The notes beneath the pieces are model-generated. The model did not search any database. It was given only the letters and a program-made list of their open reading frames with translations, and was not told the origin of the DNA. From contig JAMSLZ010000015.1 of assembly GCA_026027325.1 (NCBI GenBank), positions 1 to 64,000 of the forward strand: 64,000 nt of DNA. Direction: 5' to 3'. The position numbers and the translations under genes were made by a program. The stretch is from Actinomucor elegans. Its lineage: Eukaryota > Mucoromycota > Mucoromycetes > Mucorales > Mucoraceae. This document shows, piece by piece, positions 26,450 through 37,434 of this stretch (position 1 is its first letter; the number at the start of each line of letters is the position of its first letter).

Positions 26450-29400
26450 ATGCCTGGTGAAAACTGCCCAGTGTGTCAACAGTACTTTACTAAAAAAGAA
26501 ATAAGAAGGCATATTATCAATTGCAGAATGCGACGTGCTTTCAATATATATAGTCAAGTAAAGCAGAAACTTACACTATCTCAGCAAGGTCATTTCGCCA
26601 GTAACCCTTATGTATCAGATGATCTTTTAAACCATGAAACGCAACATCAATCAAGCACTGATATTGTAAATAACAATCCTGCTGATATTTTACGAACAAG
26701 CCACTGTGATTTCAGTAACTCTGTAGATATGAACAGCTTGGATGAATGCGACTCTATAGCGAATGAAGAAGAAAATTCAGAAAAAACTAAGGTAATACAA
26801 GAAGGTTGGCGAACAGTTGGCGCTATAGAAGAAGACGCAATAAAAAAAACCACAGTGGAAGAAATATACTCTAGATTAAGCAAATTCAAAGATACTATTA
26901 CCCATCCTATTCAGCTTAAAATCAAGGACGATGGTAAACAGTACATGGATATTTTAAGTCCTCCAGAGAGGAAAAGTCTAGAACTGAAGTATCTCTTAAA
27001 AGAAAACAATGTATCAAAAAGTACGACCGAAAAAATATTCAACTTCTTCAATGAGTACTTAATTGAGATGAATAGTGGTATAGTTATTATTTCCATCTTG
27101 CTGCTTTACTACTACCAGTGTGCTCACTGCTATTCTTATTTTCTTTTATAGAACATCTAAAATTCATCAGCCCGTATAAATGCGAAAGCATTAATAATAA
27201 TCATATAATCCAACTTCAAGCTGATAAATATGACATGTGTCCTGAAGGGTGCTACATGTATTACCCTGGTGACAGTCAAACTGCTTGCCCTAGGTTAAGT
27301 TGCAAGAGACATCGTTATGAAGAGACATCGTCCACATCAACTATCATGGAAGCTAAAGCCAAGCATTACCAACTATCACTTAGTAAGCAGTTGGCCTATT
27401 TTATGCTGTCTGAAAAGAATAGGAAGAAGTTGAAATATAAAGCTACGCGTAGCTCTGTGTATAGTTCAACCGATGAGCTTGATGGCTGCGAGAGAGATAT
27501 ATTGGATGGATTCGCTTTTAAAAGTAGAAATAGTGACGCCGAAGAAGACTATAACCTCTCGCTCTCGTTCCATTACGATGGATTCCATCCTTTTGACACA
27601 GGTGATAATAGTATGGCAATTATCATGTTTACTATTAATGATATACCACCAGAACAAAGGTACAAAACAAAATAACTTGGCGCTGAAACTTTAATGGATA
27701 AATTAAATGCTCTATTATAGATTTGATCCAGAAAACAGACTGATCGTTGCCGTCATACCTGGTCCGAGAAAACCCTATGATATCTTTAGTTTCCTTTATC
27801 CTACCATCCAGGAGCTTCTCGTTTTGGAAACAGAAGGCATTATTGTCGAAACAGGAACCTCTTCCATCCGTATAAAGGCCCACTTATTAAACATAATTGG
27901 TGATATTCCTGGACTATCAGAGCTATGTTTACATGCTGGCCATAATTCTTACCATGGATGCCGCATTTGCAAGATCAAAGGCATTTATTCCAAATCAAAA
28001 AGGACTATAGTTTTTCCTGGAACAAATGAAGCACAAGAGCCCATTGAATACCCATTAAGGACTTCTGAGGATTATCAAAACGGTGACTTGGTAAGAAGCT
28101 TAATAAATTAAACAATAGTAACTGTATCAGTGTCTAATGCAGTATGATTTGATTAACTATCTAGGCTACTTCACTCAAAGGGAAATTGCCATTTGCATTA
28201 TTAAAAAGCTTTCATGGATGTTCATTTTTTGGATTAGATGAGATGCACTTATGGGGAATGAATATAGCCAAGCACATATGGTCCATGATGAAGGATGACT
28301 CTCAGAGATTCGGATACTATAACCCTTTGTTCCTTCGGAACGCCTATAGAGAAGAAATTGGCAGAGCAATGGTTCAAATACAACGAATGCTTCCAAATGG
28401 AGCCATTGATGGTCAATTTATAGGTATTAGAGATTAACTCAAGAAACTTAATGCTAATTATTCCAATGAATTAATATCCTTGCTTTTTTCTTCACTTAGA
28501 TATTTCTTCCAAATCAGGCCAATCTCGTAGCGTTGACTGGATTGATTTTTTAATGTACATAGTACCCACTTTGGTAGTGGAGGCGTTACGAAAACAACAT
28601 GCTGATATTTACCAAACCGAAAGAAATAGAAAAAAGAAGAGAAAGGTAGCTTCTCCTGTACTGGAAGCTGTTGATGATGCGTGCAATGCTTTGAAATCAA
28701 TATCCATGGTCTGCACTTTGACCCAAAAATTCAACATATATCCAAGTGATCTGTTACGGATTGATGAGTAAGTTTTTTTTTTGAGAGACTACTACGTGCA
28801 GCTATGCTAAGTTTTCGATAATTTATATCGTCTTTTCATTCTAGATTAGTAAAAAGATGGCATGCGTTCTTACTGCAGAAGATGGGAAAAGATACATTTA
28901 CCATTAACCAGCATTATCTAAAACATTTGTCCTATATTATTTTTCAGCTTGGTCCACTTAGATTGATAAGCGCCCGAACTCTTGAAAGAAGTATTCAAGA
29001 TGTAAAAAGACATATCAAGTCTAAACAAAATCCTCAAAAAAACTCTGTCACTGTTCTAATGGATCACTACACAAAAGCGTATAAAAACTGGCAGATTGGA
29101 ATTGAAAGCCATAGTGTTGATGAAGATATGGTATTTAAACCTTCTTCTGCTGACTTAATCAACCAATTATTTCCAACGTGTGATATTAAGCATCTAATCC
29201 AGCAATATCTAGCCGATCATAATGGTTCCAGTTCAACAGAAGAGGAGTACTCTGTTTCTACTTCTAATACTTACGGTAAAACGAGGAATGGCCAAACCGT
29301 TGATATTTCTTCAAGAAAACAAAACCAAAAGATAGTTGCATACATATCAGATGATACTATGTCCTTACAATATAATATAGGCCAAGTAAAGCAGTTTATT

Positions 29401-29604
29401 AGATGGAAAGATCAAATACTTGCCTTATTACAACATCAAACGACTTTAGTGTTTGATGGTCAAACATGCTGCTATTATACGCAACCCTATGAAGAAAGGC
29501 TCCTATGGAAAATAATCAAAGCCAAGGACATAATAGGATATGCTATACTTATACCTTCTTTATTAAATAAAGACAAAACATATGTTGCTTGGAGACCTTA
29601 TTAA
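26450..29604 (+). CDS. Tnp2-like transposase of the CACTA element
   Basis: Transposase of the Tnp2/Transposase_21 group. Exons 26450-27077, 27152-27659, 27721-28090, 28165-28423, 28500-28767 and 28845-29604 total 2793 nt, giving an intact 930-residue protein. The N-terminus carries a C2HC finger (CPVCQQYF...HIINC). The core has DGFHPFDTGDNS, NDIPPEQRFDPENRL, IPGPRKPYDIFSFL, the CRIC zinc pair after HAGHNSYHG, and FFGLDEMHLWGM, which matches the conserved Asp-containing block of the family. The first Asp of the catalytic triad is probably that of DGFHPF. C-terminal part includes a basic KRKxx segment and HYLKHLSYIIFQLGPLR. Introns are 61-77 nt. Chosen start at 26450 gives MPGENCPVC; an upstream in-frame extension exists. 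Confidence 0.88.
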
Positions 29605-29926
29605 ACCAAGTACATATATAAATTTATTCTATACTATCAATGCTGTCTTATATTCGTTGAAACCAGAGCTCTGCTTCACTGTTTAGTTTAACATACAATT
29701 TACTCGAACTAGCTCCATATTCACTCCAATTGGGAAACATGGAAATTCATGGAAAAATAATGGAAATAAAAGTTAAGGTGCATTAACCTGGTTTCCAAGT
29801 TGCCATGAAATTCACTTTATTTCACTTTAAATTCAGGTGAAAGCACTAATTCACTTGAAATTCACTTGATTTTGCCATGAATTCACTTTATTTCACTTTT
29901 TTTTTCCCATAGTGTAATAATAATAA

Positions 29927-30215
29927 CACTAGGGAAAAGCGAAATAAAATGAACTCATGGCAAAATCAAGTAAATTTCAAGTAAATTGGTGCTTTCACCT
30001 GAATTTAAAATGAAATAAACTGAATTACATGGCAACTTGGAAATCAGGCTAATGCACTTTAACTTTTATTTCCATGAGTTTTCCATGAATTTCCATGTTT
30101 CCCAATTGGAGTAAATATGGGATTAGTTCGAGTGGATTGCATGTTAATCTAAGTAGTAAAGTAGAACACGGTTTCAACGAATACAAGATAACTTCATACA
30201 AAAAAAAACGAATAC
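29927..30215. mobile_element. Truncated second CACTA end, inverted
   Basis: Begins CACTAGGGAAAAGC, 12 bp after the end of the complete CACTA element, and is the reverse complement (imperfect) of its right 275 bp: it shares GGCAAAATCAAGT, GGTGCTTTCACCTGAATTTA and CATGTTTCCCAATTGGAGT. TAA precedes it. The two right ends thus form a near-palindrome of about 2 x 280 bp. The rest of the second element is not seen. Confidence 0.82.
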
Positions 30216-30623
30216 AAGATAACATTGATAACATAGAATGGCTTTGTACATATATACTTGTTCTAATAAGTTCTCCAACAAGCAACATATATATTTTATC
30301 TTCATTTAATAGAAAAGGTATTGGTATAGCATACTCTACTATGCCTTGTTCTGATTATTTCCATAAGAACTATCCTTCATTGGATTGCGTATAATAGTAG
30401 CATATTTCACCATCAAGCACTAAAGTGGTTTGCTGTTGAAATAATCAAGTATTTTTTGGTTGTGGTAAATATAGACCATCTATCTACACGGACATAAGAA
30501 TAGTAGTCTATTATATGTCCTGTATGACACCTAGATTGGGCACATAATTGGATAATTAGGCATAAAAATAAAAAATATGAAATATAATTGCTAATCCAGA
30601 GAAATATATAACTAAATATTAAA
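30216..30623. other. Non-coding stretch between the CACTA fragment and the recombinase relic
   Basis: About 400 bp AT-rich DNA. Nothing recognised. Confidence 0.4.
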
Positions 30624-31127
30624 CTAAGGAAAGGCTATGTTATCACCTGTAGCATCAAAGAAAATATCTTCCTCATTTCCGCCACCAATTATAAAAGTGT
30701 TGGTGAAATCAAAACTTGATAAATGTTCTCGACGGTAATAATTTTCAAAAGTAGTTGATGAGGCCCAATTACGCATTGTAACAATATCTTCTTTTGTGAT
30801 GCCTGATTGAAGAGCCAGTGAAGAAGCTATCTAACGTAAAGATACTCGCTTTTCATCAGTGGATATGCGAATAAGTTTTGAGATCCAAGATTGAATTGTA
30901 CGAGCGCTAATTGTCTCGTTTATTTGTAGAGAATTGATGAACAAGCTTTCGGCTTGGCAAGAGGGTCGACGGTGAGAAAAAAGCTGGAATGTATGTACTG
31001 GGCAAAGTCGTTGATCTAAATCGGCCTTTACCAGAAAGGACTTAATTATTCTTCGTCGCTGTCGTTTTTCTTTTGGACAGTGTACCTCAAAGGAAAGAGT
31101 AGTATTTGCAGATACTGTTGGAAGCAC
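30624..31127 (-). pseudogene. Tyrosine-recombinase relic (Crypton/DIRS-like)
   Basis: C-terminal part of a tyrosine recombinase. After an upstream block (LCPVHTFQLFSHRRPSC) comes ISARTIQSWISKLI, DEKRVSLR, a stop, IASSLALQSGITKEDIVTMR, NWASSTTFENYYRREHLSS and a tail to the stop at 30624. The pattern R...S.A...G....I....W.S..TF..YY is that of eukaryotic YR transposons. An in-frame TAG at about 30833 splits it and no N-terminal part or start is visible, so it is a pseudogene. Whether it came from a Crypton or a DIRS/Ngaro-type element cannot be decided. Confidence 0.68.
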
Positions 31128-31410
31128 AATACAGTGATAAACATTTACAACTACTTAATATTTTTAACTTTCCTAAAAAATCAAGGCATAAATATAATGT
31201 TGCCTTTTTATCCATAAATAAAATGTTGGTTACTTGTTCTATTTTAGAATAAAATTTATTTATATTATTATTTGTATTCAAAAAAATCTATTATTTCCTA
31301 ATTTTTTTATATATTGTACTATTTTGAACATATTTCTGTAATACTAAATGTTCTTCTGTGTAAAGAGAAAAAGGTTAATTTATAAAACATTGAAACCCTT
31401 TTTTCGCATA
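31128..31410. other. AT-rich spacer before the palindromic Tc1 element
   Basis: Very AT-rich, no gene seen. Confidence 0.4.
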
Positions 31411-31778
31411 CAGTGTAGCTATTTACAAATTTGATTGTGATACCCCTATAAGCCTTTAAGTTTGTTTGTTTACGTCATTTCAACGTCATAACTGATAATT
31501 AGATTTTTAAGTTAGGCAAAAATATCAAAGTTTCCGACAATAGCAATGTAGTCGAAATTCTACATATTATAGCTTCATTTTTTCCATGATTATGATAATT
31601 TATGACGTTAGTGATGTCAAAGCTATAAAAAGAACGACATTATTTCGATCCTTTTTTACCATTTTATCAACCTCTTTAAGGGACTTCATATATTTGAAGA
31701 TGCCCTATCAAATTCCTTCTGACAAGTTTTAAACTCCATTAGAGCACTCATTTTTTAAGGCGCAGTCACTAATGAAGT

Positions 31779-32142
31779 TGTTGTAAACATGACTTGTTCA
31801 GTGTCCGTCACCAATCAGGTTAATGTTCGACAATGCTTATACTCAGCTTGTGCTTTGACAGCTTTGTAACGTCGGTTAAGAGATATATATGGAAATCAAT
31901 GCTTAGTGCAACTAACCTTCATAAACTATCTATCACCGAATATAAAGTCGTACTAGAATGGATTACTATAAATCCTTGTTAACTCCATGAGCACAGTCTT
32001 TGACTAACTCAATCGTCTATAATATCAAGTTAAATCCGAACTTCAATTTTGTATAAATAGCTCATCATTTTAATGCTTTAATAAATCAATTCGTTTTATC
32101 AGTCTGGTTATTTTTACAGTCTTTATTATATTCGATATAACA
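31779..32142 (+). mobile_element. Solo LTR in the left arm of the palindromic Tc1 element
   Basis: 364 bp absent from the second palindromic copy. It begins TGTTGTAAACATGAC and ends TTCGATATAACA (TG..CA), has GTATAAATAG as TATA box near 32051 and TAATAAAT near 32080 as polyadenylation-like signal, the usual order within an LTR. Flanks AAGT and AAGC are an imperfect 4-bp duplication. No internal retrotransposon sequence nearby. Confidence 0.68.
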
Positions 32143-32439
32143 AAGCTGTCTAGCAAACTGGAGTTTCCAAATGGACAATCAATCGAATGTAAGCACAGTT
32201 GAACCCTGATTACGAGTGACCTCCCTGTAGAAGACCTTCTCCCATAAGCAATACTGCTAAGATAGTTCTTCGGTTCAAAGTCCGATGTGGTAGCTTACGC
32301 ACTTTGCGAGATGCTCGATGATGATTGTTGAGCTTAGGCTGTTTTATTGGCAAGCGACAACTACGAAATCTAATGAGACAGCTTAATTTAGTTTCAGCTA
32401 TTAAGAAAAAACGACCATTTATGTCGGACACTCACGTGT

Positions 32440-32895
32440 TTATTTTGGTTTCATCAGAGAATATAACCTTCTTCCAGTCGTCTACTGTCCAGTTACGGTG
32501 TTGTTTTTCCCATTTTAACCGATCCATGGGGTGATTTCGCTTGTAAAATGGTCTTTTTTTTTAATAAATGAAACTAAATTAAGCTGTCTCATCAGATTTC
32601 GTACTTGTCGCTCGCCAATAAAATAACCTAAGCTCAACAACCATCGTCGAGCATCTCGCGAAGAGCGTAAGCTACCACACCGGACTTTACATCGAAGAAC
32701 TATCTTAGTAGTATTACTTAGGGGAGAAGGTCTTTCACCACGAGGTTGCTCGTAATCAGGGTTCAACTGTGCTTTCATCCGATTAATTGTCCATTTAGAA
32801 ACTCCAGTTCGTTGGACAGCCTCATTAGTGGCAGCGCCTTGCAAAATGAGTGCTTTGACGGAGTTTAGCTTGTCAGAAGGAATTTGATAGGGCAT
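32440..32895 (-). pseudogene. Tc1/mariner transposase N-terminal fragment (right arm, copy 1)
   Basis: Opens MPYQIPSDKLNSVKALILQG, then a helix-turn-helix block (NEAVQRTGVSKWTINRMKAQ) and a second DNA-binding helix set (RQVRNLMRQLNLVSFIKKK). A frame break follows the Lys run at an A-tract near 32555, after which WTVDDWKKVIFSDET, the segment with the first catalytic Asp, is still readable. Then the palindrome centre is reached. The rest of the DDE domain is absent, so no active transposase can come from it. Confidence 0.78.
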
Positions 32896-33440
32896 CTTCA
32901 AATTAATAAAGTCTTTTAAAGAGGTTGATAAAATGGTAAAAAAGCATTGAAATAATGTGGTTGTTTTTATAGCTTTGACATCATTAACGTCATAAATTAT
33001 CATAACTACGGAAAAAATGAAGCAATAATATGTAATATTTCGACTACATCGCTATTATCGGAAACTTTCATATTTTCGCATAACTTAAAAATTTAATTAT
33101 CAGCTATGACGTTGGAGTGACGTAAATAAACAAACTTAAAAGCTTATAGGAATATTATAATCAATTTTGTGAATAGTTATAAAGTTATTTGAAAAGGTTA
33201 GCGTCATTTTCCATGAAGATATCCCCGAATAAAGTTTTGTGCACCAGTTATTTCCACCACTGTATAAATTTACCAAAATAGACATGGAGTCGTACTATAA
33301 AACAGTTTACCTAAAAGAATAGAGCAAGTCCTTAGAGCTAAAGGTGGCTATACTCGATATTAAAAGACCGCACCTTTAAATTTCTCAGCCAAAAAGCTCC
33401 AAAAAATAATTTTAGCAAGTTACCAAGTGTAGTTACTCCA

Positions 33441-33659
33441 CAGTGGGCGGAAAAATGGTTGGGGGGTGTTTTCAAAAATTTTATATAATTTGGAATAAAA
33501 CAAGAACTACTAACCTGATCGATGTAAAACTAACTTTACCAGAAAGCTGGAGCCAATATCGATTATATGTCAGAATATGAAACTCATATAAAAGCGGAGG
33601 TTTATTTAAATTGAGATTAAAAAAGTAGTACACACCCGAACTATTTTTCCACCCAACTG
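33441..33659. mobile_element. Short Tc1/mariner-type MITE
   Basis: About 219 bp with imperfect terminal inverted repeats: left CAGTGGGCGGAAAAATGGTT, right (reverse complement) CAGTTGGGTGGAAAAATAGT, followed by G/T-rich GGGTGTG sequence in both. TA follows the right end; the left flank is not TA. No transposase. Confidence 0.5.
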
Positions 33660-34008
33660 TATATGTTTTATAGTCGATTCCAATAAACGTGTACAAAGGA
33701 TTATATATGAGATAGAAGATACTCCATATTATTCAAAGATACATTTGATATTTATACTAATTAAAAAGGTTGCACAACAAGACCGTGTGTACCTGCCATT
33801 ATTTTGTCGTGAGCAGAGATGTATAGTGTAGATTTATATAAAAGTGTAATTAAGAGATAAAAGATGATCTTTATTCATTTAGCGTTCTATTTGATATTTA
33901 TACTAATTAAAAGGTTACGCACAAATCTGTGTGTACCTGACAATAGCACTGCGCACGACAAAATGAAGCAAGAAACGTCTCACATAAATAGTAAAAGTTT
34001 TTAAAAAG
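33660..34008. repeat. Direct repeat of about 60 bp upstream of tRNA-Lys
   Basis: TTTGATATTTATACTAATTA followed by AAAAGGTT, then GTGTGTACCTG, occurs near 33746-33795 and again near 33888-33940. A TCTTTATTCATT-like stretch lies between. Origin unknown; no gene in this stretch. Confidence 0.55.
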
Positions 34009-34081
34009 CGCCTCATAGGGGGCTCGAACCCCTGACATTGAGATTAAAAGTCTCACGCTCTACCAACTGAGCTAACAAGGC
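34009..34081 (-). tRNA. tRNA-Lys (anticodon UUU)
   Basis: 73-nt cloverleaf: acceptor GCCTTGT pairs with ATGAGGC; A box TAGCTCAGTTGG; anticodon stem TGAGA/TCTCA closes loop CTTTTAA with anticodon TTT; T arm GGGGTTCGAGCCCC. No intron. A T-run (34003-34007, read on the minus strand) just after the 3' end is a suitable RNA polymerase III terminator. CCA is not encoded, as expected for eukaryotes. Confidence 0.95.
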
Positions 34082-36398
34082 CTTGATGTTTTGATATGTG
34101 TCTAGTTTGTTGGTTCGCTGATCTCGCTCGTTCAGTGACAGTTTTCTAGGGTTTCTACTATAAAAAATGTTAAAGAAAGAAGTTGAATGCTTAGACGAGG
34201 GTAAAAGAAGTTGTGTCGTTTTTGTTTGGAGTTCTGGTGACGCTTGGTTCCCAAGATACAATGGAAACAAGTTTAGCCAATCAGCATTTTTGTTCGGAGT
34301 ATATAGGTCGAGCTCTCTTTAACCAATCGGATGGTCTGTGTTCGGGGTGAGAATAGGGGTCAATTTTGACATAACATTTTTTTAGTTATGTCTAGTTTGG
34401 ACTTTCCCGCTCTGGGCCCTTTCCCTACAAAAGTCCGATGGATCAAGGTTAAAGAAGAGTATCAACAGTAATCAGTAGAAAAGATATAAATGTTGATAGT
34501 TTAAGGAAGAATAAAAAAAAGGAAGAACTTTCTTACATTAAGATTTTTTTGATATCTTTTTTTACACACTTTTATCAAGTTTTCTGATATACATCCTTCA
34601 CTGTCTTTTGAAGCTTACACCTAATTTTTATTACACTTTTGTTCTATATATTCAATTGATATATCTTTCAGTCTAGTATCATTATTGTTTATATACGTGT
34701 TTATCCTTTCATTTATTTTTCATACAAGGTAAACATAAAGAGCAAAACCCCACATTATCAGTTTTGTTGCATGTTGCATTTGGTTATTATCGCTTTTTCA
34801 TTCACAATTTCTTCGAAATGCCAAGTAACAAGTATAGTCAAGAATTTGATACATATTGAAGAAAATTACAAGGAATTGCTCCATTTTTGTTTGAAGTCTC
34901 TAGCATATCTCTAGCCCGAGATTTTTGCATTTTAGTTTTCAGCCAATGAAGGACGTTCGTTATCTCCGCTCTCAGCCAATGAAATTGCGTTCGCTCCTTT
35001 GGCTGTAAACTCAAGATCTCTCTGGAATAAGCAAGGTTTCAAGTTACTATCTCTCTTGGCCTGGTCTCAAACCATTGTATTTTTCTGACACATTTTCCTT
35101 CTTATATATATTTTCTTATTATATTTGTTATTCCCTTTACTTTTAGTATTATATTCCCTTCATTCAGTTTTCTTTTGTACATTTCACTCATTTCACTCAT
35201 TTCATTCACATTGTGAATCTTTATTTTCCCTTTTCTTTTATTCGATGTCCTTTTTCCATTTTTCCCGTCTTTTCCTTTTTCCCCTTTTGTATATATTATC
35301 GTAGATCCATTCAATGTCTCGGTCCCTCGAATTTGACATTTGATCTAGTGTTACACCTAGATTCTTATTGTTCTCGAGTGATCGCAGATCAAATGCATTG
35401 ACTCTGGATAGTTACTCGGTGCTCTGCTGCAGAAGATGAATGTTTTACGCTGGTTATGTTTCTGATGCTTCAGTATTCACAATCTAATGGTCTTTAGATT
35501 GGTGATTGTATATGTTGTGATTAGAAGCCAGTTATTGAAGTTGCTGATGGTTTATCCGGTTGTACTTGTAGAATGTTAAGTTATGTAGTAGAAGTAGAAG
35601 GCAGATTGATGTCTATATAAGATAGATCAATCGTGCCTGTCAATAAACGATAATTCAATTTTTGGGTCTTTCTTCCCTTACTTTATCACTTTTTCTTTTA
35701 CTTGCTTTATTGTCTTTTAAAGCGAACACACCTAAAGCCCTTTCTGGATCTGTTCGATATATATAATAATAGTCTTTACAGTCTTCTATTACGCAATTAT
35801 ATATATATTGTTTACTCTCTCTATTCAAGGTAAACATAAAAGAACATAGCCACAATATCAGTTTTGACACGGTGTGTGGAGAAGTTTAGGCTGCTAAACA
35901 CTATTTAATCCACTGCAAATAATTTGAATTCCAGCATGAAATTCGGGGTTGAGCCAGTAGAGAGTATCCCCGAACATGCTTCTGCCAAAACTGAGAAAAC
36001 CGTTTTTTTCATATAATTCGTTACTTTGATTATAAACATTCTGTTTTTTTAAATAAATATTGTCTTTGGCTGTATTCAATTGTTTTTTATATAAAAAAAA
36101 CAATATTTTTATGCCATATTTGACATTTTTTATATAAGTATCAATTTCAGGCATAATTTTTTACGTGAACCTTTCGCTTTCCGATCAGACTGATTTTCAT
36201 AAAGAATTGCAAGTTCTTTAAAACATAAAAAAAAAAGCGCGTTTTTTAAATAATGCTTATTCAAACTACTAATCATTAAAATATAATAAGTTATAATAGT
36301 ATATATATGTATATATAGATAATTGTAACAGTGAATAAACTAGTTATTCTTGTTGATGAAATATAGTTGGTGTAGTATAAGTATAAAAATGTAGCTTT

Positions 36399-36459
<61 letters not shown>

Positions 36460-37387
36460 TGAAAAAAAAGAGAAACAAAGAGAAACAAAAAGAAACAAAA
36501 AGAAACATAAAGAAAAAAGCCTAATGACTGATTAAATGTAATGAGTTTTAATAGAGATGCCACAATTACTACAAGCTATACAATATTTGAGAAAAAAACA
36601 AGGTATAAAAATTAACATAAATTACCTCAAGGACTTTAAGAATATGGATATATATGCAAAAGAGCCTATTCATATATAGCTTTTAAAAAAGAGACACTAT
36701 GATACAGCTGTTGCAATTGCATTCCCTTATTATAATGCTGTTTTACTGTAAAATATTACATTGTCAAGCAAGTATCGAGAATTCTTCAAGTATTATTAGC
36801 ACTGAAGAATACATGTCTTGCTTAAAATGCGTTTGAATTGGTTAATTAACGTACAAAATAAATGCCATCTCAATGAATGTCAAATGGTTGATAGTCATCA
36901 CTGAGTTTTTTTTAAAAAGCATGCACTTTTGCCATGTTAGTTACAATTCAACTTTTATGTACAAGGCATTTGACCAGACAAAAGCATTGGGGCTACAATT
37001 TTGAAATTCTTTTTCTCATTAAGAGTTCATTCTGAGGCTGATGTAGTAATTAAGTGCGAGATTTTACCGAAATCGTCTTTATACAAAACATGGCTGCGGA
37101 TTTTTCAAGCGTTGTTGGACTAATTTTGAGTCTTAGTTGCCAAATTCTATTTAAATGTTGCATTCATGTCGAGTTTTAAAGCAGTTTATTGTAACTAAAA
37201 GAATAGATGACAAAGATAAAAAACTACACCAAATTCCGAATTAAAAATAAATAAAAAAAGGTCAGCGGTTTGAACGAATCATATCGTTTCCAATTGCTTT
37301 TAAAAGAGCTGCGGATTATTGAAGCGAAGGCTATAAATACGCAGCAGATCAGTGTAGAAAAATATTTAAATGCGATATTCTTCAATA
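34082..37387. other. Gene-free stretch before the LINE array
   Basis: About 3.3 kb with only short random frames. It holds several CCAAT-like motifs (near 34276, 34320, 34944 and 34975), a T/C-rich stretch at 35090-35290, an A55 run (36402-36456) and a few AAGAAACA repeats after it. A segment at about 35349-35657 has LTR-like order (TGTTACACC start, CTATATAAG, CAATAAACG, TTCA end) but no target duplication. No gene recognised. Confidence 0.45.
36402..36456. repeat. A55 homopolymer followed by (AGAAACAA)-like repeats
   Basis: Fifty-five consecutive A on the plus strand, followed by GAGTGAAAA and four AGAAACA-type units to about 36510. It could be the tail of a lost retroposed sequence on the plus strand, but no body upstream is recognisable. 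Confidence 0.85.
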
Positions 37388-37434
37388 TTTTTTTTTTTGT
37401 ACATGAAGTGTAACTTTATTTAACAATTAGTATT

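Larger units (their letters stand above)
24677..29914. mobile_element. Complete CACTA (En/Spm-type) DNA transposon, 5.24 kb
   Basis: Terminal inverted repeats read CACTATGGGAAAAA at the left end and TTTTTCCCATAGTG at the right end, and the element is flanked by TAA on both sides (24674-24676 and 29915-29917), the 3-bp target duplication expected of CACTA elements. Inside are a 39-bp subterminal tandem repeat on the left, a minus-strand two-exon gene (25164-25837), a plus-strand six-exon Tnp2-like transposase (26450-29604), and a right subterminal region rich in AATTCACTT motifs. Both genes are open, ends and target duplication are intact, so it may still be mobile or was until recently. Confidence 0.92.
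31411..33262. mobile_element. Palindromic (fold-back) Tc1/mariner-derived element, copy 1
   Basis: Flanked by TA on both sides (31409-31410 and 33263-33264). The right end is the full inverted repeat ending CCAGTTATTTCCACCACTG; the left end keeps only CAGTG before jumping to inner sequence, so about 85-90 bp are deleted. Both arms encode the N-terminal part of the same Tc1-type transposase in converging orientation: the left arm from about 31700 (+), much decayed, and the right arm from 32895 (-). The catalytic C-terminal half is missing. A solo LTR (31779-32142) interrupts the left arm. The same palindromic arrangement is present in the copy at 47759-49604. Confidence 0.85.

Noticed and set aside
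29640..30215. RIP-like mutation between the two CACTA ends
   Set aside because: Differences are mostly transitions but in both directions and not limited to CpA/TpG; no ancestral copy to orient them.
34013..34270. Minus-strand 85-codon frame over the tRNA-Lys region
   Set aside because: Its last third is the translation of the tRNA itself; no conserved protein feature.
35349..35657. Possible solo LTR (TGTTACACC start, CTATATAAG, CAATAAACG)
   Set aside because: Order of signals fits, but the ends have no matching target duplication and no second copy is present, so it is only mentioned under the gene-free stretch.
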